Source: Peribacillus sp044761665
GTDB taxonomy: Bacteria > Bacillota > Bacilli > Bacillales > DSM-1321
Length of the DNA stretch: 64,000 bases
NCBI RefSeq assembly: GCF_044761665.1
Contig: NZ_JBIWCW010000001.1
Location: 62,001 to 126,000 of the forward strand
Reading direction: 5' to 3'
Part shown: one piece after another, positions 52,749-61,912 of the stretch
How positions within the stretch are numbered: the first letter of the stretch is position 1
Layout: each line of letters opens with the position of its first letter
Notes under the pieces: model-generated
Database searches by the model: none
What the model saw: the letters and a program-made list of their open reading frames with translations, nothing else
Told to the model about the DNA's origin: nothing
Translations under genes and position numbers: made by a program

Positions 52749-53360
52749 TCACATTCCTTCTTCCTGTTTAAGGAATTCTTCCAGTTTTTCATCTAATGCT
52801 TTCAATGCATTAGCACGGTGACTAATATTATTTTTTTCTTCTTTTGTCAATTCGGCATTTGTTTTTCCCTGCTCTTTTACAAAAAAGATGGGGTCATAGC
52901 CAAATCCATTAGATCCTGAAGGTTGTTCAGTGATTAATCCTTCCATCGTCCCTGAAACGGTAATCGTGTCTTGATTGGGAGAAGCCAATGCCAATGCGCA
53001 GTAAAACCTTGCCGTTCTTTCCGCTTGGGGTACTCCCTTTAGCTCCCTCAATACCTTTTCCGTGTTTGCCTCATCAATCTTATCTTCGCCCGCATAACGA
53101 GCAGAATAAACGCCAGGACGGCCATCTAATGCATCCACGATTAACCCTGAGTCGTCTGCGATGACAAAATGACCTAGATTATGGGCAATAGCTTCTGCTT
53201 TAAGAATTGCATTTTCTTCAAACGTCGTTCCGGTTTCCTCAATATCCGGTGCGTCCGGTAGGTCTAGAAGAGTCTTGACCTCATATCCTTTTGCAGCGAA
53301 CATGTTTTTAAATTCGTTTGCTTTTCCCTGATTTTTTGTCGCGATGATTACAGTTTTCAT
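52749..53360 (-). CDS. rdgB: Non-canonical purine NTP pyrophosphatase (RdgB/HAM1)
   Basis: 203 aa, ysnA in B. subtilis. It has IIATKNQGKANEFKNMF near 5, TFEENAILKAEAIA near 48, ADDSGLIVDALDGRPGVYSARY near 69 and SNGFGYDPIFF near 150. It removes ITP and XTP from nucleotide pools. Upstream lies the rph remnant instead of an intact rph. Confidence 0.95.
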   Translation of the reverse strand: MKTVIIATKNQGKANEFKNMFAAKGYEVKTLLDLPDAPDIEETGTTFEENAILKAEAIAHNLGHFVIADDSGLIVDALDGRPGVYSARYAGEDKIDEANTEKVLRELKGVPQAERTARFYCALALASPNQDTITVSGTMEGLITEQPSGSNGFGYDPIFFVKEQGKTNAELTKEEKNNISHRANALKALDEKLEEFLKQEEGM

Positions 53361-53449
53361 TTTCTCATCTCACCTTTTACGTTTTATCGTCGCTGGCTCC
53401 TGATGGTGCAAAGCCATTCTTCGTTCATTCAAAAGCAAGTTGGTGCATC

Positions 53450-53596
53450 TCATTTTATGTAGGCATGTCCTTGAAGCCAGACGAATTCTCCGTTACCTGT
53501 CATGATGAAATTCATAACGACAAGGCAATTAGAGGATTCTTTATAGAGCAAGTTTATCACAATTCCAGCTGCTTCAATAATCATGACACCTATGGC
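53450..53596 (-). pseudogene. rph: Decayed remnant of RNase PH (rph)
   Basis: Between gerM and rdgB, where rph lies in B. subtilis, a frame of 48 codons ends in TGA at 53450-53452. Its conceptual translation aligns with the C-terminal part of RNase PH: IGVMIIEAAGIVINLLYKES matches SVGIDKEKGILLDLNYEED, and MNFIMTGNGEFVWLQG matches the MNVIMTGSGRFVELQG motif. The rest of the gene (about 245 aa) is missing and there is no start. The comparison sequence is recalled family knowledge. Confidence 0.8.
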
Positions 53597-53621
53597 CGAT
53601 AATTTTTATACTGATACGTAG

Positions 53622-53657
53622 AAAACCAGAAGAAGAGGCAGCTATAAGCCTGCCTCA
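53622..53657 (-). terminator. Terminator of gerM
   Basis: The minus strand reads GAGGCAG-gcttatag-CTGCCTC then TTCTTCTGG, about 30 nt after the gerM stop. Confidence 0.55.
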
Positions 53658-53687
53658 ATCATTCTTTCTATATTTTAAAACCGTCCT

Positions 53688-54758
53688 CTAAAAACTGCCT
53701 GTGTTCACTTTTTCAGGACGGCTTACCGGTTCCGATAATGGTTTTCCTTCTTCATTTAGAAGATCTGCACTCCCCTTAACCTGAACCTCCACGCTTTCGA
53801 TCCCCTTTTGCTCCGTTAAGGATAGAACCAAAGAATCAAGTACGTCCTTGGAAACCTTTTTCTCTTTGAAACTTCCCAGTATATTTTCATTGAAGTTTAG
53901 GACTACCTTTCCATCTGCAACCTTAGGATCATCAAGTAATGCAACATCACTCATGAAACTTGTTTGCAAGTTAGAACCCGCTGGTCCCTTCGTCAATTCC
54001 TTAATGGCCGCTTTCACGTTATCCGACTCCTTTTCACTCACCCTGCGTGTTACAGGTACATAATATGAATATTCCTCGTCCCCGCCGATGTAATAGACCG
54101 TCAATGCTTTCGAGTTCGAAATATCGATTACATCACTCGCATCGATATTGATGCCTGAAGCCCGAGAGATATTATCGTCTATCGGTGTGCCATTTACCGG
54201 CATTTCCGATATATCTTCCCCATTAATCCTTAACTGGATTTTATCAACCGAATCGAATTGGGTCAGCGTCCAGGTGATGGCTTGCAGGATTTTCAGTTCA
54301 TCCTCTTTTTGATAGTTTTTAAATTCTGGTGAAAAATCGGCAACTGCTACACCTTCTTTTATGTTCACGCTTATTGAAGTATCTGCAGGAATCACTGCAC
54401 GGAAGCCATTTGGCAGTTTATCCGTGACCGGCCCGTTAGCCACTAAATAATCCAAGGCCTGTTTAGCGACTGCCTCGGACTTAGGAAGTTCCAAAGTCTG
54501 CGGGACTACATATCCACTTTTATCAATTAAATAAAGCTCGGTCTTAACTGTTTGTTCAGTTGCCGCATCTTCTCCATCCGCTACAGGCTGCTGCTCCCCA
54601 TTAGGTTCTTCCAACGAAGCTTCATCCTCCACTAAAGAAACATCCTTAGGGGGATCGATTTCCTTTTTTTCGCCAGCTCCGAACAACCCGCAGCCAGAAA
54701 GGAAAAGGGAAGAAGCCAGGATTGTCACAGCTGCTGTTACTTTTGATTTATTGGACAT
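53688..54758 (-). CDS. gerM: Germination/sporulation lipoprotein GerM
   Basis: 356 aa from ATG 54758 (AGGAG about 7 nt upstream). The longer frame from 54809 is rejected because the inner start gives a lipoprotein signal with lipobox LSGC near residue 22. Two GerMN domains follow (about 75-200 and 215-335). GerM acts in sporulation and germination, in engulfment-linked envelope assembly. Neighbours are racE and the rph remnant. Confidence 0.92.
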   Translation of the reverse strand: MSNKSKVTAAVTILASSLFLSGCGLFGAGEKKEIDPPKDVSLVEDEASLEEPNGEQQPVADGEDAATEQTVKTELYLIDKSGYVVPQTLELPKSEAVAKQALDYLVANGPVTDKLPNGFRAVIPADTSISVNIKEGVAVADFSPEFKNYQKEDELKILQAITWTLTQFDSVDKIQLRINGEDISEMPVNGTPIDDNISRASGINIDASDVIDISNSKALTVYYIGGDEEYSYYVPVTRRVSEKESDNVKAAIKELTKGPAGSNLQTSFMSDVALLDDPKVADGKVVLNFNENILGSFKEKKVSKDVLDSLVLSLTEQKGIESVEVQVKGSADLLNEEGKPLSEPVSRPEKVNTGSF

Positions 54759-54880
54759 AAAATCACTCCTAGGACAGTTTGTACTCCTATTTATACGAGC
54801 CCTAAGCAAAAATAGACCAATTATTTTCCCTCATCTTTAAGTAACTGAGCCATCTCCATACATCATTCCTTTTTATTCAA

Positions 54881-54909
54881 ATCAAAAAGACCTCCATATG
54901 GAAGTCTTA
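54881..54909 (-). terminator. Terminator of racE
   Basis: The minus strand reads AAGACTTCC-atat-GGAGGTCTT followed by TTTGATTT; it overlaps the racE stop. Confidence 0.85.
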
Positions 54910-55713
54910 AAGATGGTCGATTTTAATGGTCTCTATCGTATCGATTTGTATGCCAAGCCAACTCGATGCAATTGCTCCAAATATGTCTCTAGAACCTGTT
55001 GTATAAAAACGATGAACAGGTATCCTCTTGCTTCGATTGCTTAATCGGTAGTAATCCAAAATGACACTCGCTTCACGGGCAGTCTCTTCACCAGAGGAAA
55101 TGACTTGTACCTTTTCTCCCATAAATTTCGATATCACCGGACCTAACAAAGGGTAATGGGTACAACCAAGGATCAGCGTATCAATATTCATTTTCTTAAG
55201 CGGATTCAATGTTTGCGCTACGACCCTATCGACTATTTTCCCTTGAAACTCCCCGCTTTCCACAATGGGAACGAATTTCGGACACGCTAAACTATCCACT
55301 TCTACACCTGAATTAATGGATGCCAGTGCGTCATCATAGGCTTTGCTCTTCACCGTGCCCTCTGTTCCTATCACGCCTATATGTAGGGAATTGGAAACCT
55401 TTAGAGCAGCCCTCGCCCCAGGGTGAATGACACCAAGTACAGGAATCGGTAGTATCGCCCTAATTTCATCCAGCACTGCAGCGGTGGCTGTATTACAAGC
55501 TATAATCAGCATTTTGATATCCTGTTTCATTAAGAAACGGGTCATCTGCCATGTAAAGTTTTTGACATCCTTCTTCGACCTCGGTCCATACGGGCATCTA
55601 GCCGTATCGCCTAGGTATATTATATTTTCATTCGGTAATTGACGCATGACTTCTTTAGCCACAGTCAGGCCACCGACTCCAGAATCAATAATTCCTATTG
55701 GTTGTTTCAACAA
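54907..55713 (-). CDS. racE: Glutamate racemase
   Basis: 268 aa. The catalytic cysteines are in IACNTATAAV (Cys73) and ILGCTHYPLLGP (near 184). GIIDSGVGGLTVAKEV opens the fold. It supplies D-glutamate for peptidoglycan. In B. subtilis ysmB lies between racE and gerE; here it is absent. Confidence 0.97.
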   Translation of the reverse strand: MLKQPIGIIDSGVGGLTVAKEVMRQLPNENIIYLGDTARCPYGPRSKKDVKNFTWQMTRFLMKQDIKMLIIACNTATAAVLDEIRAILPIPVLGVIHPGARAALKVSNSLHIGVIGTEGTVKSKAYDDALASINSGVEVDSLACPKFVPIVESGEFQGKIVDRVVAQTLNPLKKMNIDTLILGCTHYPLLGPVISKFMGEKVQVISSGEETAREASVILDYYRLSNRSKRIPVHRFYTTGSRDIFGAIASSWLGIQIDTIETIKIDHL

Positions 55714-55873
55714 TCTCGCCTCATTTTTCGTTCATTTCTTGATGAAATACTAAGCTGAAGGGAACTAAGCCTAAGCTCCTTGCCTAACTTCATGAAACTT
55801 ATCATACTACCATTTTGGGAGAAAGTGAATTAAATTTCAAGACAGAAGTTCTATGACATTCAGAAATTTTTCC

Positions 55874-55940
55874 CATAAAAATAAGCAACATCCAAGGAAG
55901 TCGAAACATGGAGATGTTTCATCCTTCCTTTTATGTTGCA
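55874..55940 (-). terminator. Long bulged hairpin after gerE
   Basis: Three nested pairings: GCAACAT/ATGTTGC (885-891 and 933-939), AAGGAAG/CTTCCTT and GAAACAT/ATGTTTC. On the minus strand it is followed by TTATTTTTATG, so it can terminate gerE. Confidence 0.7.
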
Positions 55941-55994
55941 AATGAACGGGAGAGTATAGATATATAAGGCTTACGTATTATAAATTACAACACA

Positions 55995-56219
55995 TTAAAG
56001 CTTAAGTTCTCCCATACGAAGGAGCTCTATAACTGCCTGTGAACGTCCTTTGACTCCAAGCTTCTGCATCGCATTCGATATGTGGTTCCGAACTGTTTTT
56101 TCGCTAATAAACAATTCACCTGCGATATCTTTTGTTGTTTTGTCTTGTACTAGTAACTCAAATACTTCTTTTTCTCTTTTGGTGAGTAGTGGCTTATGAG
56201 TGAATTCGTTCTCCTTCAA
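55995..56219 (-). CDS. gerE: Late spore coat regulator GerE
   Basis: 74 aa from TTG 56219, with AGGAGGG 9 nt upstream. It is a stand-alone LuxR-type helix-turn-helix (LTKREKEVFELLVQDKTTKD, ISEKTVRNHISNAMQKLGV). It is the terminal regulator of sigma-K coat genes in the mother cell. A sigma-K promoter is visible. Confidence 0.97.
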   Translation of the reverse strand: MKENEFTHKPLLTKREKEVFELLVQDKTTKDIAGELFISEKTVRNHISNAMQKLGVKGRSQAVIELLRMGELKL

Positions 56220-56282
56220 GTAATGTTACCCTCCTTGCCTTCACCAGCATAAAACCCGGAGTGGGTGTCTATTTAGTCAAGA

Positions 56283-56311
56283 TATAGTATGTCGGCTATG
56301 CCAAGGGAGTG
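56283..56311 (-). promoter_or_regulatory. Sigma-K promoter of gerE
   Basis: On the minus strand CACT (56308-56311) precedes CATACTATA (56283-56291) by 17 nt after the AC, matching the sigma-K pattern MACM-N16/17-CATANNNTA. Confidence 0.8.
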
Positions 56312-56342
56312 ACTCTTTTACTTGTCTAATTGAGATTTACTT

Positions 56343-56807
56343 TTAAAGTTGTTTGACACTTGTTTTTGACATCCAGTTTTTCATTTCTTCGGCCAAAGGA
56401 ACTGGCTTCCCGGTCGCTTTCGATACTTGGACGACCGTCCCCCTGCCCGTGAAGCAAACCGTACCATCTTCTTTAGTTCCCAAATAATGAATATCAACGG
56501 AAGAATTGCCGATGCTGGCCGCTTTTACGTGAATCGTCAATTGATCGTTAAAGAATACTTGCTGAATATAATCACATTGTAAATCGGCTACAACCGGAAT
56601 CAGATCACTTTCTGCTGACGACCAGTCCATCATGAATCCCATACTATTAAAATACTCGATCCTCGCCTCTTCAAAGTAAGTAAAGGGCACTGTATTATTA
56701 AGATGTCCGAACATATCCGTTTCAGAAAAACGGACTTTAATGTCATGTTTAAAAGAAAACTCACTGCTCCACTCTTTTATATTTTCGATATATGGTATTC
56801 TGCTCAA
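56343..56807 (-). CDS. ysmA: YsmA, YbgC-like acyl-CoA thioesterase
   Basis: 154 aa, hot-dog fold: VRFSETDMFGHLNNTVPFTYFEE near 27 with the active-site Asp in ETDMFGHLNN. It probably hydrolyses acyl-CoA. It precedes gerE, as in B. subtilis. Confidence 0.88.
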   Translation of the reverse strand: MSRIPYIENIKEWSSEFSFKHDIKVRFSETDMFGHLNNTVPFTYFEEARIEYFNSMGFMMDWSSAESDLIPVVADLQCDYIQQVFFNDQLTIHVKAASIGNSSVDIHYLGTKEDGTVCFTGRGTVVQVSKATGKPVPLAEEMKNWMSKTSVKQL

Positions 56808-56945
56808 TGTGAGAATCCTCCTTTAATATGAATGACTATTCATTCATTTTATAAGAAAAAACAGACAATGGGAAGATATTTTAATTGTTTTTTTCGAAAT
56901 CAACTTACCCTCAAATGAGCTTCAATTAACCAGAGTAAGCATTAT

Positions 56946-56982
56946 GAACAAAAAGGAAGGATTCATTCCTTCCTTTTTGTTC
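56946..56982. terminator. Perfect 15-bp inverted repeat
   Basis: GAACAAAAAGGAAGG-attcatt-CCTTCCTTTTTGTTC; it lies after the 5'-nucleotidase-like gene on the minus strand. Confidence 0.8.
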
Positions 56983-57014
56983 ATTTGTTTGAGAACGTTC
57001 GTTCACATTCTCTA

Positions 57015-58088
57015 TTATTTTTTCTTTTTCATTTCCTTAATTGGTACATTTAATTCTTCAAGTCGATTTTTAGCCCACTTATCTTCTGTATATAAAAATT
57101 CCCCTGCTTCATTTTTCTCCAGTATATCAATGAGCTTTCCATTCCACTTCGTCAATTTTCCCGTATAATCAAACGTAACATCTAAATGCCCAAGAAACCT
57201 TCCATACCTGCCTGCTTGCACTATTAGTGTCGGCTCCTTCTTTCGATTATAGACGTCAGGTACTTTCAGCTTAGTATGAGAATGGCTACCTACAATAACA
57301 TCTATCCCCTTTACCGTCCTTGCTAACTTTTTATCATAACCGTAACCAAGGTGTGAAAGTATGATGATTTTATTGACCCCTTTAGCATCAAGTGCTTTTA
57401 TTGTTTCCTCAGCTTTCTCAAAAGCACCTTCAAACACGAGTTCCGGATTAGGATTGGATAAGAGGGTTGTCCTTTCCGTCGTTAGACCAATAATCCCAAC
57501 TCTCTGACCTTTCACTTTTTTGACCACTGCCGGATAAATGTTGCCTTTCCTACCAGCTGTATCAATTTCTGTTTGAGCCAATTCGTTTAAATTTTCATCT
57601 TTAGAAAAATTGACATTAGCAGTCACAATAGGAAAAGCGGCAGCTTTTATAAAGTCCCTCAATGTTACCGATGACTTATCGAATTCATGATTACCCAATG
57701 TCATTGCATCATACCCGATTTTATTCATAAACTGTATATCCGCTTGGCCAAGATATTGATTAAAGAAGAGAGAGCCTGTAAAAACATCGCCCGAATCGAG
57801 TAAAAGGACATCTTCTTTTTCATCCCTTATTTTATTGATTGCTGTAAAACGGCGCGGGATACTCTTCAAATGAGCATGGGTATCATTCGTGTATAAAATC
57901 GTCAAATCGAGCTCTTCCCTTACAGATTTAGCTGAAGCATTCACTATACTACCAACTCTTGGATTCTTCATGAATCCCACCAATGAAGCCTTATCTTTTG
58001 TACTACTTAAAAGGGGGAAAGCAATCGCAAGCATCAAACCACAGATAATTAAAATAAAAGAGATTTTTTGAACAGAGCCGTTTTTCAT
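57015..58088 (-). CDS. Secreted metallophosphatase, 5'-nucleotidase N-terminal domain only
   Basis: 357 aa; ATG after AGGAGGGG. A hydrophobic N-terminus (about 10-28) acts as signal or anchor. The calcineurin-like metallophosphoesterase domain shows LYTNDTHAHLKS near 66, LDSGDVFTG near 95, TLGNHEFD near 129, ILSHLGYGYD near 240 and GSHSHTKL near 265. The C-terminal 5_nucleotid_C domain is missing: after the catalytic domain only ~50 residues remain. It is typical of UshA-like enzymes but shorter. Confidence 0.88.
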   Translation of the reverse strand: MKNGSVQKISFILIICGLMLAIAFPLLSSTKDKASLVGFMKNPRVGSIVNASAKSVREELDLTILYTNDTHAHLKSIPRRFTAINKIRDEKEDVLLLDSGDVFTGSLFFNQYLGQADIQFMNKIGYDAMTLGNHEFDKSSVTLRDFIKAAAFPIVTANVNFSKDENLNELAQTEIDTAGRKGNIYPAVVKKVKGQRVGIIGLTTERTTLLSNPNPELVFEGAFEKAEETIKALDAKGVNKIIILSHLGYGYDKKLARTVKGIDVIVGSHSHTKLKVPDVYNRKKEPTLIVQAGRYGRFLGHLDVTFDYTGKLTKWNGKLIDILEKNEAGEFLYTEDKWAKNRLEELNVPIKEMKKKK

Positions 58089-58265
58089 ATTTCTGACCCC
58101 TCCTATAAAAGTAGAATCTCCTTGAAGACGAAAAAAATACTGCTTAATATGTTAAATTCATGAAGCCAGAGCTATCAGATAGGAGCCTTATTTGCCAGGG
58201 GAAGACCACTTGAATTTTAACCACTCAAAGATCACCAACTCCTGTTAACCAGCGCAAAATAAATA

Positions 58266-58301
58266 GCAAAAAGACCCCATATCCTAAGGATATGGGGTCC
58301 T
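58266..58301 (-). terminator. Terminator of sdhCAB
   Basis: GACCCCATATCCT pairs with AGGATATGGGGTC (13 bp), with TTTTTGC on the minus strand. Confidence 0.9.
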
Positions 58302-58313
58302 TCCAATTATTTA

Positions 58314-59087
58314 TTAAACTTCGTCGCTTCCGAAGAAGTTACGGAATTGTTGAATGGCAGTATCACGGTTTAATGCTGCAATCGATGTAGTCAATGGAAT
58401 CCCTTTAGGGCAAGACTGCACACAGTTTTGTGAGTTCCCGCAGTTAGCAAGGCCGCCATCTGACATGATTGTGTTTAAACGTTCCGCCTTATTCATTGCA
58501 CCCGTTGGATGTGCATTGAATAAACGAACTTGTGATAAAGGTTGTGGTCCCATGAAGTTTGAATGGTCATTTACGTTCGGACAAGCTTCCAAACACACGC
58601 CACAAGTCATACATTTAGATAATTCATATGCCCATTGACGTTTCTTTTCGGGCATACGTGGTCCTGGTCCAAGATTGTACGTACCATCAATTGGAATCCA
58701 AGCTTTAACCTTTTTCAATGAGTCGAACATACGGCTACGGTCGACTTGAAGGTCACGTACAACCGGGAAAGTACGCATTGGAGCAAGGCGTACAGGCTGT
58801 TCTAACTGATCAATAAGGGCCGTACAAGATTGTCGTGGCTTACCATTGATGACCATTGAACAAGCACCACAAACTTCTTCAAGACAGTTCATGTCCCAAG
58901 CGATTGCAGTAGTTTGTTTACCTTGTACAGTTACCGGATTACGACGAATTTCCATTAAAGCGGAAATGACGTTCATATTTGGACGGTATGCTAATTCAAA
59001 TTCCTCATCATAAGGAGCTGAATCCGGTGTATCTTGGCGAGTAATAATAAAACGAACTGTTTTAGTCTCAGATTTTGTTTCAACCAT
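58314..59087 (-). CDS. sdhB: Succinate dehydrogenase iron-sulfur subunit
   Basis: 257 aa. The [2Fe-2S] cysteines are in CLEEVCGACSMVINGKPRQSC-type region near 68-88, and [4Fe-4S]/[3Fe-4S] in CMTCGVCLEACPNV near 166 and CGNSQNCVQSCPKG near 222. It passes electrons from SdhA to the quinone site. Last gene of sdhCAB. Confidence 0.97.
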   Translation of the reverse strand: MVETKSETKTVRFIITRQDTPDSAPYDEEFELAYRPNMNVISALMEIRRNPVTVQGKQTTAIAWDMNCLEEVCGACSMVINGKPRQSCTALIDQLEQPVRLAPMRTFPVVRDLQVDRSRMFDSLKKVKAWIPIDGTYNLGPGPRMPEKKRQWAYELSKCMTCGVCLEACPNVNDHSNFMGPQPLSQVRLFNAHPTGAMNKAERLNTIMSDGGLANCGNSQNCVQSCPKGIPLTTSIAALNRDTAIQQFRNFFGSDEV

Positions 59088-59104
59088 TTTTATGCTCCCC
59101 CTCT

Positions 59105-60865
59105 TTAATGTGTAGTCGTGTAATCACGTTTACGTGGTGCAATCAGTGATACATCAATATCTTCATAATGGAATGCAGGTGCTTGATCTGCACCTTGGAA
59201 TGTAGCCATTGTTGTTTTCATGAACTTTTCATCATTACGTTCTGGGAAGTCAGGTTTGTAATGCGCTCCACGACTTTCATCACGGTTTAAAGCACCAATT
59301 GTTATTACACGTGCCAATTGCATCATGTTTTGAAGCTGTCTAGTAAAGGCAGCACCTTGATTGCTCCATTTAGCCGTGTCGTTGATGTTGATTTTTTTGT
59401 AACGTTCCATCAACTCAAGGATTTTATTGTCTGTTTCTTTAAGCTTGTCATTGTAACGAACTACAGTAACATTGTTAGTCATCCATTCACCAAGTTCTTT
59501 GTGAAGGACATATGCGTTTTCATTACCATTAAGAGACATGATTGAATTCCATTTCTCTTGTTCTTGTTTTTTGTATCCTTCAAACAATGAAGAAGGAAGA
59601 GAATCTGAAGTTTTATCAAGTCCTTGAATGTATTTAACGGCATTCGGACCGGCAACGGAACCACCATAGATGGCAGAAAGAAGTGAGTTCGCACCTAAAC
59701 GGTTACCACCATGTTGAGAGTAATCACACTCACCAGCAGCGAATAGACCTTTGATGTTTGTCATTTGGTCATAATCCACCCAAAGTCCGCCCATAGAATA
59801 ATGAACAGCAGGGAAGATTTTCATCGGTACTTTACGAGGATCTTCACCGACGAATTTTTCATAGATTTCAATGATTCCACCCAGTTTAACATCTAGTTCA
59901 TGTGAATCTTTATGTGAAAGGTCAAGGTAAACCATGTTCTCTCCGTTAATACCTAGTTTCATATTTACACACACGTCAAAAATTTCACGTGTTGCAATAT
60001 CACGAGGTACTAAATTACCATAAGCCGGGTATTTCTCTTCAAGGAAGTACCATGGTTTTCCGTCTTTATATGTCCAGATACGTCCACCTTCACCACGAGC
60101 GGATTCACTCATCAAGCGAAGTTTGTCATCACCAGGAATTGCTGTCGGGTGAATTTGAATGAACTCACCGTTCGCATATTGTGCACCTTGTTGATAGACG
60201 ATGGATGCTGCTGAACCTGTATTGATCATAGAGTTAGTGGATTTACCGAAAATGATTCCAGGGCCACCGCTCGCCATGATGACTGCGTCGCCAGGGAATG
60301 ATTGGATTTCCATTGAAGTCAGGTTTTGAGCTACAATACCACGTGCTGTTTGATCATCATCAATAACAGCTCCAAGGAACTCCCAACCTTCATATTTCGT
60401 TACAAGACCCTCTACTTCATAGCGACGAACTTGTTCGTCCAAAGCATAAAGCAATTGCTGACCAGTTGTTGCACCAGCAAAAGCTGTACGGTGAAATTGT
60501 GTTCCACCAAAGCGACGGAAATCAAGTAGACCTTCCGGCGTACGGCTAAACATAACACCCATACGGTCAAACATATGGATAATGGATGGTGCTGCATCGC
60601 ACATTGCTTTAACTGGAGGTTGATTTGCTAAGAAATCCCCACCATATACTGTATCATCAAAGTGAAGCCATGGAGAATCGCCTTCACCTTTTGTATTAAC
60701 TGCCCCGTTGATTCCGCCTTGCGCACAAACAGAGTGAGATCGTTTTACTGGAACTAATGAGAATAAATCAACATGTTGTCCTAACTCTGCTGCTTTGATC
60801 GTAGCCATTAAACCAGCTAGACCTCCACCGACGATAATAATTTTACCTTTACCCAATTGTGTCAC
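59105..60865 (-). CDS. sdhA: Succinate dehydrogenase flavoprotein subunit
   Basis: 586 aa. It has the FAD site IIVGGGLAGLMATIKAAE near 10, HSVCAQGGINGAVN near 45 and HGGNRLGANSLL near 385. It oxidises succinate to fumarate at the membrane. Confidence 0.97.
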   Translation of the reverse strand: MTQLGKGKIIIVGGGLAGLMATIKAAELGQHVDLFSLVPVKRSHSVCAQGGINGAVNTKGEGDSPWLHFDDTVYGGDFLANQPPVKAMCDAAPSIIHMFDRMGVMFSRTPEGLLDFRRFGGTQFHRTAFAGATTGQQLLYALDEQVRRYEVEGLVTKYEGWEFLGAVIDDDQTARGIVAQNLTSMEIQSFPGDAVIMASGGPGIIFGKSTNSMINTGSAASIVYQQGAQYANGEFIQIHPTAIPGDDKLRLMSESARGEGGRIWTYKDGKPWYFLEEKYPAYGNLVPRDIATREIFDVCVNMKLGINGENMVYLDLSHKDSHELDVKLGGIIEIYEKFVGEDPRKVPMKIFPAVHYSMGGLWVDYDQMTNIKGLFAAGECDYSQHGGNRLGANSLLSAIYGGSVAGPNAVKYIQGLDKTSDSLPSSLFEGYKKQEQEKWNSIMSLNGNENAYVLHKELGEWMTNNVTVVRYNDKLKETDNKILELMERYKKININDTAKWSNQGAAFTRQLQNMMQLARVITIGALNRDESRGAHYKPDFPERNDEKFMKTTMATFQGADQAPAFHYEDIDVSLIAPRKRDYTTTH

Positions 60866-60928
60866 TCCCTTATTCCATTAGAATAGCTTTGTTTTTTCTA
60901 GTACGTATAAATTAATTTCTTCTGCTAC

Positions 60929-61537
60929 TTATACGAAAGCGAAAACTGCGCTAATTCCTATATAAGAAAGAAGAACGAAAATGATTAAAGTTACATAAGT
61001 CATAATCCTTTGCGACTTAGGTGAAACTGTTAGTCCCCAACTTACTGCAAATGACCATAACCCATTGGCAAAATGGAAAATTGCCGAAACAATACCAACA
61101 ATATAAAAACCAATCATAAATGGATTAGAGAAAATCTCTGCCATCATATCAAAATCTACTGTTTCCCCAAAAACTGCTTGAACCCTAGTTTGCCAGATAT
61201 GCCAAACAAGGAAAATCAATGTTATGATGCCTGATAAACGTTGTAGCATGAACATCCAGTTACGGAAGTAACCGAATTTCCCTAAATTGTTTTTTGCTGT
61301 AAAGGCGATATAAATTCCATAAACTGCATGGAAAATCAATGGTAGGTAGATTACTACCCATTCTACCAATATCTTCAATGGAGTAAATTCGATTAAATGA
61401 ACTGCCCCGTTGAATGTCTCTTCTCCCATTGTTGCCATAAAGTTAACCGACAAATGGAAAATTAGGAATAGACCGATTGGTATTACCCCTAGAAGTGAAT
61501 GAAGCCTACGATTCCCAAACTCACGATTCTTTGCCAC
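60929..61537 (-). CDS. sdhC: Succinate dehydrogenase cytochrome b558 subunit
   Basis: 202 aa from GTG 61537 (run of six G about 6 nt upstream), equal in length to B. subtilis SdhC; the longer start at 61573 is rejected. It has five hydrophobic helices and histidines placed for two b-type haems (LHSLLG near 13, FHLSVN near 30, VWHIWQT near 110, IFHFANG near 155). Confidence 0.95.
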   Translation of the reverse strand: MAKNREFGNRRLHSLLGVIPIGLFLIFHLSVNFMATMGEETFNGAVHLIEFTPLKILVEWVVIYLPLIFHAVYGIYIAFTAKNNLGKFGYFRNWMFMLQRLSGIITLIFLVWHIWQTRVQAVFGETVDFDMMAEIFSNPFMIGFYIVGIVSAIFHFANGLWSFAVSWGLTVSPKSQRIMTYVTLIIFVLLSYIGISAVFAFV

Positions 61538-61626
61538 TAAGTGCCCCCCCTTAATTTGTGAAAAATCATGCAAAGATCTATCTATTATCTCCGCGTGAAA
61601 ATAAGTATAGAGTTTAATAGTCCCCC

Positions 61627-61654
61627 TCTATACTTTCTTACAATTATGTGACAA
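61627..61654 (-). promoter_or_regulatory. Candidate sigma-A promoter of sdhCAB
   Basis: The minus strand reads TTGTCA (61649-61654), 16 nt, TATAGA (61627-61632). It lies about 90 nt before the sdhC start. Confidence 0.55.
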
Positions 61655-61912
61655 GTCCATTTTACTCCTGACTTCAATGGGCGTCAAGAAAACGGATACA
61701 AGATTTCTCTTTTTTAGAATAAATATTTTCAGAAGATTAGTATGAATTTAAATTGGTTTTTATACTAATTATGTGAAATAACTAACTAATCTATTAATAT
61801 TTTAGTATAATTTAACATTTTTTTACATTTATTCGTTGAAATATTTAAAAAAACAGTATAATTCGCAAAAGGAAAACGTTTATAATAGATTTACAGAAAG
61901 AGGCGATAATAC
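61655..61912. other. Divergent control region between sdhC and yslB
   Basis: AT-rich. A TATAAT-like element (near 61880) lies about 30 nt before the yslB start on the plus strand; no matching -35 stands out. Confidence 0.4.

Noticed and set aside
54759..54850. Possible sigma-E promoter of gerM
   Set aside because: Only a weak match (TCTATTT, then CGTATAAAT with odd spacing); not strong enough to list.
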